Both the position numbers and the translations under genes were made by a program. The notes below the pieces were generated by a model that was not told the DNA's origin, searched no databases, and worked only from the letters and a program-made list of their open reading frames with translations. Shown here piece by piece: positions 31,961-41,366 of a stretch of 64,000 nucleotides of DNA (the stretch's first letter is position 1; every line of letters starts with the position of its first letter). This DNA is from Candidatus Hadersleviella danica (GTDB lineage Bacteria > Chloroflexota > Anaerolineae > Promineifilales > Promineifilaceae), in contig JADJSZ010000002.1 in assembly GCA_016711405.1 (NCBI GenBank), positions 62,001 to 126,000 of the forward strand, in the 5' to 3' direction.

Positions 31961-33466
31961 TTACGCTTCCTCATCCCGCTGGAGCCGCAAACTGATGAGA
32001 AAGGCCACGGCCGCTAATCCTGCTGAAATGAGAAATGTTTCGGCCAGCACAGTCACCGTGATGCGCGTCAAGCCTTCCACCAACTGCGTAAAATAGGTCG
32101 GGTCGGTCAGGTCGGGCAGGGTGATGGTGACGCGCAGGGCGTTGAACCGCTCCAGCCCCCACGCCGTTAGACCCGCCAGCCCCACGCTCATGCCGATGAG
32201 GCGCATGACGATGACCAAACTCGAGGCGATGCCGCGCTGGTCGGGCGGGGCGGCATTGATGACGGCCGTGCCAATCGGAGCTATCACCAGCCCAAAACCC
32301 ATCCCCAAAATGACCAATTGCCACCCCATTTGGCCGTAGCCCACGGCCGCATCCCATGTCCACCCCATCAGCCCCAAGCCGAGGGTGCAGAGGAGCAAAC
32401 CGACGGCCGTGACAGGGCGGTAGCTGGCGCGGGCGGTCGCTCGGCCGCCCACATAAGCCAAAATGGCCATCGCCCCCGTCATGCCACTGAGCAGATAGCC
32501 GCTTTGCAGAGCCGCCTGCCCCACATCCCCTTCCAACACATTGACCACGAGCGGCACGTTGACCATCGCCACAATCAGCACCGCCCCGACGATGAAATTG
32601 ACCAAGACGGCTGGGGTAAAATTTAGCCGCCGAAAAAGCGACAAATCAAGCAGGGGCGGGGTGGTGGGGTGGTTGGCCAAGCGGCGTTGGCTGGCCAAAA
32701 AGAGGGCCAAGGCGATGGCGGCCGTCACATAAAAGGGGAGACTGCTCCATGTGGCTTGGGTTTCGGCGGCCGTGGCAAACCCCCCGGCCGCGCCCACGTC
32801 CCCGCTCCCGAGTAGGGCGATATTAAGAGCGAGCAAAAAAATAGTGAGCAGGGCCGTGCCCAGCCAATCAATGCCCCGCCGGGTGAGCTGGGGCTGGGGC
32901 AAATCGGCCAGTGCCCACCACGCCGCCGCCAACCCTAACAGGCTGAGGGGGATGTTGAGGTAGAACTGCCATTGCCATGTCAGCCAGCGCACCAGCACCG
33001 CGCCGTAGAGCGGCCCCCACACCCAGCCGGCCGTGTCTATGGCTCCCAAAATGCCCATTGCCGTGGCGCGTTCGCGGCTGTGGTACACATCGGCAATGAT
33101 GGCCATGCCCACGGGAACCATTGCCCCGCCGCCCAGCGCGGTGAGGATACGGCCGACCAAGAACCAGTTGTAACTCGGGGCGAGGGGAACCCAGATGGAG
33201 CCTGCCAAAAATAGCCCGAGCGCGGCCATGTACACGGCGCGACGGCCGACAATGTCGCTGACGCGGCCGATGAAGGGCATGACGACGACGTAGGCGATGA
33301 GGTAGACGTTGACAATCCACGCCACTTTGTCTAACTGGTCGGGCAGTACCAGCTCCAAATCGAAGGCGATTTGGCGCAACATAGTCGAGACGACCGTTAA
33401 ATCATCGGCCGCGACAAACACGCCAAAGGCGATGACCGCGAGAATAGTGGCAGGAGAACGACGCAT
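31961..33466 (-). CDS. MFS transporter, DHA2 (14-helix) drug/lipid pump family
   Basis: 501 residues with 14 predicted helices. It has motif A-like GRVSDIVGRRAVYMAALGLF between helices 2 and 3, and motif C-like GGGAMVPVGMAIIADVYHSRERATAMGILGAIDTAGWVWGPLYG, so it is a proton-driven exporter of the EmrB/QacA type. The gene lies 80 bases downstream of an LprG-like lipoprotein gene on the same strand. In Mycobacterium the equivalent pair (LprG with P55) moves triacylglycerol-type lipids; that role here is inference from the pairing. Confidence 0.92.
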   Translation of the reverse strand: MRRSPATILAVIAFGVFVAADDLTVVSTMLRQIAFDLELVLPDQLDKVAWIVNVYLIAYVVVMPFIGRVSDIVGRRAVYMAALGLFLAGSIWVPLAPSYNWFLVGRILTALGGGAMVPVGMAIIADVYHSRERATAMGILGAIDTAGWVWGPLYGAVLVRWLTWQWQFYLNIPLSLLGLAAAWWALADLPQPQLTRRGIDWLGTALLTIFLLALNIALLGSGDVGAAGGFATAAETQATWSSLPFYVTAAIALALFLASQRRLANHPTTPPLLDLSLFRRLNFTPAVLVNFIVGAVLIVAMVNVPLVVNVLEGDVGQAALQSGYLLSGMTGAMAILAYVGGRATARASYRPVTAVGLLLCTLGLGLMGWTWDAAVGYGQMGWQLVILGMGFGLVIAPIGTAVINAAPPDQRGIASSLVIVMRLIGMSVGLAGLTAWGLERFNALRVTITLPDLTDPTYFTQLVEGLTRITVTVLAETFLISAGLAAVAFLISLRLQRDEEA

Positions 33467-33546
33467 GGGGGCTTAATTGTGAATTGTGGGTGGTTAATTG
33501 TTAATGAGGGGGGTGAAGCCGTGCCCTTTCGTTCATTGCTCATTGC

Positions 33547-34275
33547 TCATCGAACGGGTGGTGTGACGGTGACGGCCGCGTTGTCGTTGCTGAACTGGAG
33601 TAACCATTCGGCGGGTTCGTCGCCGCGCTGGGCGGGGGTGGTAAATTGGGCTTGGGTGATGGTGTAGGTGGCGGGGTCGAGCCATAGCTTCAGCACCAGC
33701 GGTTCGGTGATGTCCACCACCCCAGCGGTTAGGTTGCTGACTCGTTCGCCCTCTACTGTCGCCTCGATGACGAGGGTGTTTTGGCCGTTTAACGCTTCTT
33801 CGGTCAGGGGGGAGACGGCCGTGAGGTTCTCGGTCAGCAACGGCCGCCAGCCTTCCGCTTCGCTGAACAAAATGGCGGGGTTAAAGCCCCAGCCCGGTGG
33901 CAACTGCTCCCATTGCCCATTCAGAAAGTTGGTAATCCATTGCGTCTCGCCCATGGCCACCGTTTGCACCTCCACATTGGAGCCGGGCACGGCCAGCCGA
34001 ATGGTCGCTTGCACCGCATCGGGGGCACTATAGCTCCCCGTGGCTTGGTTGATGCGAAGCAGGCCGTCGGCATCCATAAAGACAGGGCCACCTGTGCGGG
34101 TGATGTCAAATTGGGCACTGGTCAGGCTTTCCATCGCCTCCCCCGTTTGGCGCAAAATGGCGCGAGGGTCGGGGGTGGGCGTGGGTTCGGCCGTGGGCAC
34201 AGCGGGTGTAGGGGATGGGGAACTACACCCTACGAGGAGAGTAAGAAGAAGCAGAGAGAGGGTTAGGAAACGCAT
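33547..34275 (-). CDS. LprG/LppX-like lipoprotein
   Basis: 242 residues from the ATG at 34275. Signal peptide MRFLTLSLLLLTLLVGC with the lipidated Cys, a Pro/Thr-rich tether (PSPTPAVPTAEPTPTPDP), then a domain of the LppX_LprAFG type: ILRQTGEAMESLTSAQFDI, FNPAILFSEAEGW, PLVLKLWLDPATYTITQAQF. Proteins of this fold have a hydrophobic cavity that carries lipids. It probably shares a transcript with the MFS pump, as in the mycobacterial lprG-P55 operon. Confidence 0.8.
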   Translation of the reverse strand: MRFLTLSLLLLTLLVGCSSPSPTPAVPTAEPTPTPDPRAILRQTGEAMESLTSAQFDITRTGGPVFMDADGLLRINQATGSYSAPDAVQATIRLAVPGSNVEVQTVAMGETQWITNFLNGQWEQLPPGWGFNPAILFSEAEGWRPLLTENLTAVSPLTEEALNGQNTLVIEATVEGERVSNLTAGVVDITEPLVLKLWLDPATYTITQAQFTTPAQRGDEPAEWLLQFSNDNAAVTVTPPVR

Positions 34276-34643
34276 GGCAATGAACAATTCGCGATTAGTA
34301 AGGGGAGGTTGGTGGTCGAAAATGAGTTCTAAAACTTGTTTGTTCTCAGAAATCATAGCGGCGCAGGACGAGATATTTTTCTCACCCTACTCATTCCCTG
34401 ATGATAGAGTGACCTCTTATTTTTGTCTACCACGATTTAAGGAGAGCCACCAATCCAAAAAGCAAAAATGGCTTTCATTCCCATGCAACTGCTAATTCGC
34501 CCTTCCACTTGCCGAACCTCCTATTTACAAGTATTCTAAAGCCATTCTTAAGTTACTCGTTGCTCTTTATTAGAGTCTCGATTAACCAATTATGAATAAC
34601 AAATTATAATCAACTCACCATCCCTGCTCTTTTCCCCCTACCT
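34276..34643. other. AT-rich divergent promoter region
   Basis: No gene is seen. It separates the lipoprotein gene (minus) from the kinase cluster (plus). The right half is markedly AT-rich and holds the promoter listed next. Confidence 0.5.
34582..34610 (+). promoter_or_regulatory. Probable promoter of the Ser/Thr kinase cluster
   Basis: TTAACC, 17 bases, TATAAT, about 34 bases before the kinase start codon. The -10 is perfect, the -35 weak. Confidence 0.55.
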
Positions 34644-36656
34644 ATGAGTTCTACCACCAGACAGCTTGCCGGGAAACGCCGTAGTACCACCAAGCTGAAC
34701 CAACGCGCCCAACTTCAGCCGGGAGATATGCTTCAAGAGCGTTACCGGGTTATGGGAACCTTGGGCGTGGGTGGGTTTAGCGCTGTTTACCAAGCCCGCG
34801 ATATGCGCTTTGCCTCGGTCACGCGCCTGTGTGCCATCAAAGAGATGGTGAATGCCACAGGCGACCCAGCGGCGCGCGAGTTGGCCAAACGTTCCTTTGA
34901 GACCGAGGCGAGCATTTTGGCCACACTGGAACACAGTGCTGTGCCCGAGGTGTATGATTATTTTTCGGAGGGCGACCGCAGTTATTTGGTGATGGAGTAT
35001 ATTCGGGGGAAGGATTTGGAAGGGACAATGGAGGAGCGCAATGAACCGTTTGAGCCTGCGTTGGTGGTGGAGTGGGCCTTGCAAGTGTGTGATGTGTTGA
35101 GCTATTTACATAGCCACCAGCCCCAGCCCATCGTTTTTCGCGACCTCAAGCCTTCTAATATCATGCTGGATCAGCAAGGGCGCATTCGGCTGATTGACTT
35201 TGGTATTGCCAAGGTGTTTCAGGGCAATGCCAAGGGGACAATGATTGGCACAGAGGGGTATTCGCCGCCCGAACAGTATCGCGGGGAGGCCAGTCCAGCA
35301 GGGGATGTGTATGCGTTGGGGGCGACGATGCACCATTTGCTCTCGCTGAAAGACCCGCGCCTTGAACCCCCGTTTTCGTGGCAAGAGCGGTTGCTCCCCG
35401 ATTTGAACGCCAAAGTCTCGGCCGCCATGAATGCCTTGGTGGTGCGTTGTTTGTCTTATAACGCCAAAGACCGCTACCAAAATGCGATGGAGTTGCGCGA
35501 GGCGTTGCAAGCGCTGGCACGGCCGTCTTCTACCCCCGTGCAGGCCATTAACCCGAACCAAACAGCTTCGCCAGCGGCCGTGGCCGCCACTCCCCCCCCC
35601 GTGAGCAATGTGCCAGCGGCCGTGGTTCCCCCCCTACCCCAGCCCGTCTATGCCCCACCCCCACCCGCCTACGAAGAACCCACCACCAGCAACGAAATTA
35701 CAGTTCAGCCATTGTGGAAATTCAAGTGCGAGGATGAAATTCGCTCGAAGCCTGTGGTGGCGGACAAAATGGTTTATGTGGGAGCCTATGACAACAACGT
35801 GTATGCGCTGACCAAAGACACGGGCGAATTTAAGTGGAAATACCCTGCCACCGATGGCATTGCCTCCTCCCCCTGTGTCCACAAAAACGATATTTTTATC
35901 GGTTCGGCCGACCACCACGTTTATAGCATCGGCCGCATGACAGGCAAGTTGCAGTGGCGGTTCCAAACGGGTGGCCCCGTTTATTCTTCGCCCACGGCCG
36001 CTTTCGACCACATCTTCTTTGGTTCTGATGATGGCCATATGTACGCTATCTCGGCCGCCAATGGACGGCCGTTGTGGAAAGTGAAAGCGCACGGCCCCGT
36101 GCGCTCCTCCCCCTTTGTCTCCGATGAATTTGTCTATTTTGGCACCGAGGCGGGCTACGTCTTCTCGTTCGACATGCGCGGCCAAATGAAATGGCAGTTT
36201 CAAGCCAAACGCGCCGTCACCTCTAGCCCCATTTTGGCCGAGGATATGATTTTTGTCGGTTCAATGGATTCGACAATTTATGCCTTGGATGCCAATTCGG
36301 GGTGGGCCATTTGGCGCACGCGCACAGGTCGGCCGATAATCTCCTCCCCTGTGGTCTCGGGCGACATTTTGTACATCGGCTCATCGGATGGCAAATTGTA
36401 CGCGCTCGATATTTTCAGCGGCCGACAAATTTGGACATTTGATACAACGGGGCAAATCGCCTCCTCCCCGGCCGTGTGGCAAGATGCCGTCTACTTTGGG
36501 TCTACCGATGGCTACATCTACTCCATAGATGCCCGCAAAGGGCGGCTCCGCTGGCGCTATCGCACCCGTGGCTACGTCATCTCCTCCCCTGTCATTGCCG
36601 ATGGCCTTGTCCTTGTCGGCTCGTGTGACCATCATCTTTATGCGTTGCCTGTCTAA
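34644..36656 (+). CDS. Ser/Thr protein kinase with PQQ-type beta-propeller
   Basis: 670 residues. The Hanks-type kinase domain (about 31-290) has Gly loop GVGGFSAVY, Lys66 in CAIKEM, FRDLKPSNIM (the usual HRD reads FRD), DFG at 185-187, and a GTEGYSPPEQ activation segment. A Pro/Ala-rich linker (about 295-350) leads to a propeller of about eight PQQ-like repeats (VYVGAYDNNVYAL, IFIGSADHHVYSI, YIGSSDGKLYAL and so on). No membrane helix is seen between them, so the propeller is likely cytoplasmic and binds a partner or ligand. It heads a run with a PP2C phosphatase, a VWA protein and an FHA protein. Confidence 0.93.
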   Translation: MSSTTRQLAGKRRSTTKLNQRAQLQPGDMLQERYRVMGTLGVGGFSAVYQARDMRFASVTRLCAIKEMVNATGDPAARELAKRSFETEASILATLEHSAVPEVYDYFSEGDRSYLVMEYIRGKDLEGTMEERNEPFEPALVVEWALQVCDVLSYLHSHQPQPIVFRDLKPSNIMLDQQGRIRLIDFGIAKVFQGNAKGTMIGTEGYSPPEQYRGEASPAGDVYALGATMHHLLSLKDPRLEPPFSWQERLLPDLNAKVSAAMNALVVRCLSYNAKDRYQNAMELREALQALARPSSTPVQAINPNQTASPAAVAATPPPVSNVPAAVVPPLPQPVYAPPPPAYEEPTTSNEITVQPLWKFKCEDEIRSKPVVADKMVYVGAYDNNVYALTKDTGEFKWKYPATDGIASSPCVHKNDIFIGSADHHVYSIGRMTGKLQWRFQTGGPVYSSPTAAFDHIFFGSDDGHMYAISAANGRPLWKVKAHGPVRSSPFVSDEFVYFGTEAGYVFSFDMRGQMKWQFQAKRAVTSSPILAEDMIFVGSMDSTIYALDANSGWAIWRTRTGRPIISSPVVSGDILYIGSSDGKLYALDIFSGRQIWTFDTTGQIASSPAVWQDAVYFGSTDGYIYSIDARKGRLRWRYRTRGYVISSPVIADGLVLVGSCDHHLYALPV

Positions 36657-36742
36657 AAAATAGGCCAAAAATAAAAAATGAAAAACGAGAGACCCACACT
36701 CGCTTTTGCTTTTTACAACTTACGCCTCCCGAGCATTCGATT

Positions 36743-37684
36743 ATGCAAGACGCTGATAACCAAGAAGACCCAATCCCTGTGAGTGGGGAAAAACCCAACG
36801 CCAATGATACCATTCCCACCCGTGAGGAATTGCCCCAAACGGTTCCCTTGGGCAATTTGCCTATCCCTGAAATGCCCCCATCCATTATAAACAATGGCCT
36901 GCCTCTCCCAGCAGAGCCATTCATTCAGGTGGCGCAACGGTGTGATGTGGGCGTGGTGCGTTCCCGCAATGAGGATTCCAGCTTTGTTTTTGTCTCACAA
37001 ACAGGGGGGCAAGAGGCGTTGTTGCCCTTTTCGCTCTGCTTGGTAGCGGATGGGATGGGGGGGCATCATGCGGGCCACGAAGCAAGCCGGCGCGTTTCGC
37101 GGGAGGTGGGAACCTATGTGCTGACGCAGATTTACTTGCCCTTGGTGCGGAGCGAACCCGCCGCCGAGCCGATTCGGGATGTGATGTTGAAGGCGGTGGA
37201 GGCGGCGAACCGCAGTTTGTACACGCCCGACCCCGATAAAGAAGGGGGAACGACGCTCACGGCCGCGCTTGTCGTCGGCCGTCGCCTTTACCTTGTCCAT
37301 GTCGGCGATAGCCGGGGGTATTTGCTGGCTGAAGGCAAGATGCAATTGCTCACCACCGACCATTCTGTGGTGCAACGGTTGCAAGAGGCGGGGCAAATCA
37401 CGGCCGAAGAAGCCGAAAACCACCCCCACCGCAACCTGCTCTACAACGCCCTGACAGGAAGCGATTTAGAAATAGACACCTACACCCGCTCCTTGCCCCG
37501 CCAAGGGCTAATTTTGCTCTGTAGCGATGGTTTGTGGGGGTCTGTCTCGGATGCGGAGATGCAAGCTGTGCTAGAAAATAGCGATCTCTCCCTCCAAGGA
37601 CGGGCCAATTTGTTAATAGACAAGGCGATTGCGGGGGGAAGTACAGATAATGTCACGGCCGTGTTGATGGATTTTAGACTGTGA
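36743..37684 (+). CDS. PP2C-family Ser/Thr phosphatase
   Basis: 313 residues: a Pro-rich N-terminus of about 60 residues, then a PP2C domain with metal Asp in RSRNEDSSF and VADGMGGHHAGHEAS, TLTAALVVGRRLYLVHVGDSRGYLL, LLCSDGLWGSVSDAEM and the C-terminal GGSTDNVTAVLMDF. It should remove phosphate from targets of the kinase upstream, 86 bases away. It is cytoplasmic, with no membrane segment. Confidence 0.93.
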   Translation: MQDADNQEDPIPVSGEKPNANDTIPTREELPQTVPLGNLPIPEMPPSIINNGLPLPAEPFIQVAQRCDVGVVRSRNEDSSFVFVSQTGGQEALLPFSLCLVADGMGGHHAGHEASRRVSREVGTYVLTQIYLPLVRSEPAAEPIRDVMLKAVEAANRSLYTPDPDKEGGTTLTAALVVGRRLYLVHVGDSRGYLLAEGKMQLLTTDHSVVQRLQEAGQITAEEAENHPHRNLLYNALTGSDLEIDTYTRSLPRQGLILLCSDGLWGSVSDAEMQAVLENSDLSLQGRANLLIDKAIAGGSTDNVTAVLMDFRL

Positions 37685-37943
37685 TCCAGATGGGATAGCA
37701 AAGCATTCCATCAAGCCTTTTTCCGACCAAATACCCTTTGCCCTTTTTCCTTTTTTGCCTTTTTACAATAAAAATTGATGGCCAAAGGGCAAAAAAATCA
37801 TACAGCAAAGGGATTTGGGCTTCTTGTTCACCCGTGATTTTTGCCTAAAACCCTTAACTTAGAACCAAAGAGGTTACAGATTACATCAGGCCCTCTAACT
37901 TGTAACCAAAACCGAGAAGATACACCGCACCTCTCTCTTTTTT
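37685..37943. other. Spacer with T-rich and heptamer repeats
   Basis: Holds TTTGCCCTTT/AAAGGGCAAA arms about 50 bases apart and a TTGTAAC-type repeat before the VWA gene. No gene is seen. Confidence 0.45.
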
Positions 37944-39227
37944 ATGTCACAAAACCTGCTCGATATTACGGTACAAACTTCGCTGGCACAGCTTGGGGCA
38001 ATAGATACGCCCCAAGTTTTATATATGCTGGCTGAGTTACGGCCGCCTAAAAAGCAGGTTGCGGCACAAGTCAGCCAACCCCTCAACCTAGCCCTTGTCA
38101 TAGACCGCAGTACTTCGATGAAAGGGGAGCGGTTGGCACGGGTTAAAACGGCCGCCAACCTCGTCATCGAAAAGCTGGCCGCAGGCGACACCGTCTCGCT
38201 TATCACCTACAGCGACCGTGCCGAAGTCGTGGTTCCCGCCACCCCCCTCACCAATCGCCTGCCCCTCCAAGCTAAAATCATGGGCATCCAAGCCTCGGGG
38301 GGCACCGAAATTTACCAAGGGTTAGCGGCTGGTATGAAGGAGATGTCCAAAGTTGCCCTCGACCAGCATATCAGCCACCTCATTTTGCTGACCGATGGAC
38401 ACACCTATGGGGATGGGGAGCAATGTTTGGAACTGGCACGCACGGCCGCTGGCCGTGGCATTGGTTTCAGCGCTTTTGGCATTGGCAGTGAATGGAACGA
38501 CCAATTTTTAGATGAACTCGTGGCACCTTCGGGCGGCCAATCGGGCTTTATTGCCGAACCAGAGCAAATTTTGCACTTTTTGCGCCAACGTATTAAAGGA
38601 TTGGGAGCTGTTTACGCCCAAAATGTGCGCCTTTCCGCCAAGCTCCCCGAATCGGTCGAAATTAAAGAAGCGTTCAAGTTAGCCCCTTTTGCCCAACCAC
38701 TGACGTTTGCCAACCGCGAGTTGGCTCTAGGGGCTGTCGAAGGGCGTGCCCCCCTCTCTATTTTGTTGGAGCTAACCATTCACCCTGTCCCCGCTGGCCG
38801 TACCTTGGCCATTCCCTTGCAGTTCAAGGCCAATATCGCAGGGCAAGAGAAGGAAGAGGTGACAGTCAACAGTATGCAACAATTTGCTGTGGTCAGTAAG
38901 CCCAGAGACCGCAAAATGCCCGAGGCGTTGGTGAAGGCGGTGCAAATTTTTAACATGTACCGCATGAACGAAAAAATCTTCCACGATGTGGAAGGGGGCA
39001 ACATTGATGCGGCGACCAAGCGGATGGAAAGCCTCACCCAACGCTTCCGCGAGGCGGGCTTTACCCAATTGGCGCAACACGCCTCGGCCGAAACTCAGCG
39101 TTTGTTGCAAACAGGGGCACTCTCTTTAGAAGGACACAAACAACTCAAGTATGGCACGCGTACCTTGCTGACCAGTAGTTTGGGTGTGGGGTTAGATGCG
39201 GCCGAGGGTGGGGCAAACAACGCATGA
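37944..39227 (+). CDS. VWA-domain protein
   Basis: 427 residues. The von Willebrand A domain (about 45-230) has an intact metal site: DRSTSM (D-x-S-x-S), the Thr in SGGTEIYQG, and Asp in LLTDGHTYGD. The C-terminal half (about 235-425) is beta then helical (LVKAVQIFNMYRMNEKIFHDVEGG). No signal peptide, so it is cytoplasmic and likely a scaffold. Its end overlaps the start of the FHA gene by four bases. Confidence 0.9.
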   Translation: MSQNLLDITVQTSLAQLGAIDTPQVLYMLAELRPPKKQVAAQVSQPLNLALVIDRSTSMKGERLARVKTAANLVIEKLAAGDTVSLITYSDRAEVVVPATPLTNRLPLQAKIMGIQASGGTEIYQGLAAGMKEMSKVALDQHISHLILLTDGHTYGDGEQCLELARTAAGRGIGFSAFGIGSEWNDQFLDELVAPSGGQSGFIAEPEQILHFLRQRIKGLGAVYAQNVRLSAKLPESVEIKEAFKLAPFAQPLTFANRELALGAVEGRAPLSILLELTIHPVPAGRTLAIPLQFKANIAGQEKEEVTVNSMQQFAVVSKPRDRKMPEALVKAVQIFNMYRMNEKIFHDVEGGNIDAATKRMESLTQRFREAGFTQLAQHASAETQRLLQTGALSLEGHKQLKYGTRTLLTSSLGVGLDAAEGGANNA

Positions 39228-39730
39228 TAACTTGTCGTGAATGTGGCCATCAGGAATTTGCTGGGGCACTGTTTTGTAGCGAATGTGGCGCTTCTCTGCT
39301 GGAACTAGGTGGTGAGGTGGCTGTTTTGGATGCGCCACGTGCCCCTAAGCCCCCCCCATTACTCGGCCAAACTGTTAGCCATACGCGGAATTTGCCCCGT
39401 TTACTGGTCGCCTTTTTGCCGCTGACCAGCAAGCGCGTGACGTTGCCCTTAGAAGCGGGCGAAATTTTAGTCGGCCGTGCTACGGCTGGCCAAGAAAACC
39501 CACCTGCGCTCGACCTAACCCCCCATCACGGAGCCGAACTCGGCGTTTCCCGCATCCACGCCGCCATCCAAATCACCGAGCAGGGCATTACCATTATTGA
39601 CCTGAACAGCACCAACGGCACCTTTATTAACAATTTCCGCCTGCCGCCCGAACTCCCTTACCCCATTCAAAATGGGGATGAGCTTCAATTTGGAAGCCTG
39701 TTGATACACATCTTTTTACTCGAAAAATAG
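39224..39730 (+). CDS. Zinc-ribbon FHA-domain protein
   Basis: 168 residues. An N-terminal zinc ribbon with CRECGHQEF and CSECGASL (two CxxC) precedes an FHA domain (about 75-165) with the phosphothreonine-binding residues: ILVGRATAG, GVSRIHAAI, IIDLNSTNGTFINNF. It should bind a phosphothreonine made by the upstream kinase. Coupled by overlap to the VWA gene. Confidence 0.9.
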   Translation: MITCRECGHQEFAGALFCSECGASLLELGGEVAVLDAPRAPKPPPLLGQTVSHTRNLPRLLVAFLPLTSKRVTLPLEAGEILVGRATAGQENPPALDLTPHHGAELGVSRIHAAIQITEQGITIIDLNSTNGTFINNFRLPPELPYPIQNGDELQFGSLLIHIFLLEK

Positions 39731-39742
39731 CGTATTTATTCA

Positions 39743-39824
39743 GCAGATAGAGACAGAGGGAAACGAGATTGTTTGGCCGTCTAAGAGATCCTCTATCTCT
39801 ATCTCTACACTCTATCTTGACCCA
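39743..39824. repeat. Inverted GATAGAG/CTCTATC cluster
   Basis: GATAGAGACAGAGGGAAACG faces CCTCTATCTCTATCTCTACAC; the same element type as at 31869 and 55652. It closes the kinase-to-FHA gene run. Confidence 0.75.
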
Positions 39825-39935
39825 CCTGAGTAATTACTCACATTTGGGAGTTGTTAACCTTTTGTTTGCTTAACAACTGTTACATTAACCCCATGAGTCG
39901 TTTTCTGGCTCTCTTCTCAACCGATCAACAACCTT

Positions 39936-40178
39936 ATGAGCTATACCATCATTGTTCACATCAACAACGAAGATGCCGTTATGGGTGAGGTGCAAGCCTT
40001 GCCGACAGCCACTGACCAATTAGTGAGTGTACAAAATCCGCGCCGCAAAGATGGCAAAGATTTGCACTACCTAGACGAAGAAGTCAATACCATGATTGTG
40101 CCCATGCACCGCATTAACTTTATTCAAGTTTTGCCATCGGGCGATGTGGACGAGGTAATTGGCTTTATCCGCGAATAA
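39936..40178 (+). CDS. Small protein of unknown function
   Basis: 80 residues, acidic, beta-rich (MSYTIIVHINNEDAVMGEV, LVSVQNPRRKDGKDLHYLDE, NTMIVPMHRINFIQVLPSG). The reading is clean and well formed. No family recognised. It lies between the FHA protein and a response regulator and may have its own promoter in the 200-base gap. Confidence 0.65.
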   Translation: MSYTIIVHINNEDAVMGEVQALPTATDQLVSVQNPRRKDGKDLHYLDEEVNTMIVPMHRINFIQVLPSGDVDEVIGFIRE

Positions 40179-40281
40179 ATAGGGGTCTTTGATGTTTTTA
40201 GTAGTGGTGTAGGGGCTGGCCTTTTACCTGCCCAGAGGGTGCGCCCCTCCCACACCCAACCTCAGAGAACCATCAATAGAA

Positions 40282-40333
40282 TGGTTTGGGTGACAAGTTG
40301 CAGGTGAGAAACGGTGCAACTTGTCACAAACCA
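40282..40333 (+). promoter_or_regulatory. Strong hairpin in the leader of the response regulator gene
   Basis: Arms TGGTTTG-GG-TGACAAGTTGCA and TGCAACTTGTCA-CAAACCA (12 + 7 bp) around a 12-base loop, 21 bases before the ATG. No T run follows. It may control translation or be an operator on DNA. Confidence 0.5.
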
Positions 40334-40354
40334 TCTGTGATATGCAAAAAAACT

Positions 40355-41107
40355 ATGTTAGAACAAGTCCCCGATAACCTTGAAGCAACCGCTCCCCGTC
40401 TGATTTTGGTGGTGGATGACGAACCGCGCATGATTCGTTTCATTCGCATGAATTTAGAATTAGAAGGGTATGAAGTGGTGGAAGCGCGAAATGGGGTGCA
40501 AGCGTTGGAACAATTGCGCCAGCATGTGCCTGATCTCATTATTATGGATGTGATGATGCCCGAGCTAGATGGGTTTGAGACCCTGCGCTTGGTGCGCGAG
40601 ATTTCGACAGTGCCTGTCATTTTGCTCACTGTGAAATCGGATGAAGATGACAAAATACGTGGCTTAGAACTGGGCGCGGATGATTATGTGACCAAGCCGT
40701 TTAGCCCCCGTGAGTTGAACAGCCGCGTGTTGGCCGTTTTGCGCCGGGCGGAGTGGCCCGCCCCTGCACCGCGCACAGTGCTGAAAATTGATGAGCGGTT
40801 GTCGGTGGATTTTAACCGCCACCAAGTGATTGTGGCGGGGGAGCGGGTTGATTTACGGCCGACCGAATACCGCCTCCTCAACCACCTCATCCAAAACGCG
40901 GGCTGGGTTGTGCCCCACGAAACGCTCTTGGCCAAAGTATGGGGCTACGAATACCGCGATGAGACTCATTATTTGCGGCTCTACATCAATTATCTGCGCA
41001 AAAAAGTGGAGCTAGACCCAGCCAACCCGCAGTATATCCTCACCGAGCGCGGGGTGGGGTATCGGTTTATGGATTTTAAGAGCGGCGGGCACACGGCCGA
41101 CGAGTAA
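40355..41107 (+). CDS. OmpR/PhoB-family response regulator
   Basis: 250 residues from the ATG at 40355; upstream in-frame codons overlap the hairpin. The receiver (about 12-130) has VVDDEPR, the phospho-Asp in IIMDVMMPELDG, Thr in ILLTVKS and Lys in VTKPFSP. The winged-helix output (about 150-240) has FNRHQVIVAGERVDLRPTEYRLL and VWGYEYRDETHYLRLYINYLRKK. It binds DNA when phosphorylated. No kinase is adjacent; the GAF kinase at 27.7 kb is one possible partner. Confidence 0.93.
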   Translation: MLEQVPDNLEATAPRLILVVDDEPRMIRFIRMNLELEGYEVVEARNGVQALEQLRQHVPDLIIMDVMMPELDGFETLRLVREISTVPVILLTVKSDEDDKIRGLELGADDYVTKPFSPRELNSRVLAVLRRAEWPAPAPRTVLKIDERLSVDFNRHQVIVAGERVDLRPTEYRLLNHLIQNAGWVVPHETLLAKVWGYEYRDETHYLRLYINYLRKKVELDPANPQYILTERGVGYRFMDFKSGGHTADE

Positions 41108-41366
41108 CTGTGACCTCCAAGAGGGGGTTTACCGTGGTCAATCAGGCATTTTGTTGATTGGTTTATTGGTGTAGGCGTATATTGGTTTATTTTAATACAC
41201 CATTACACCCATAGACTTATACACCACTTATAGCAACCAGCAGGCTTAACTACCTGCGTTTTGGTCATTCAACAGGTTGCAAGTCACATGTTTTGTGTGG
41301 CTTGTGACCTGTAACTATCTCTCCCCACAGCCACCAAACCAAGAAACACCACGAGGGATTAACAAG
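41108..41366. other. Spacer before the Rel gene
   Basis: Contains an imperfect inverted repeat ACAGGTTGCAAGTCACA/TGTGGCTTGTGACCTGT near 41271-41311 and weak A/T-rich promoter-like DNA. No gene is seen. Confidence 0.45.
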
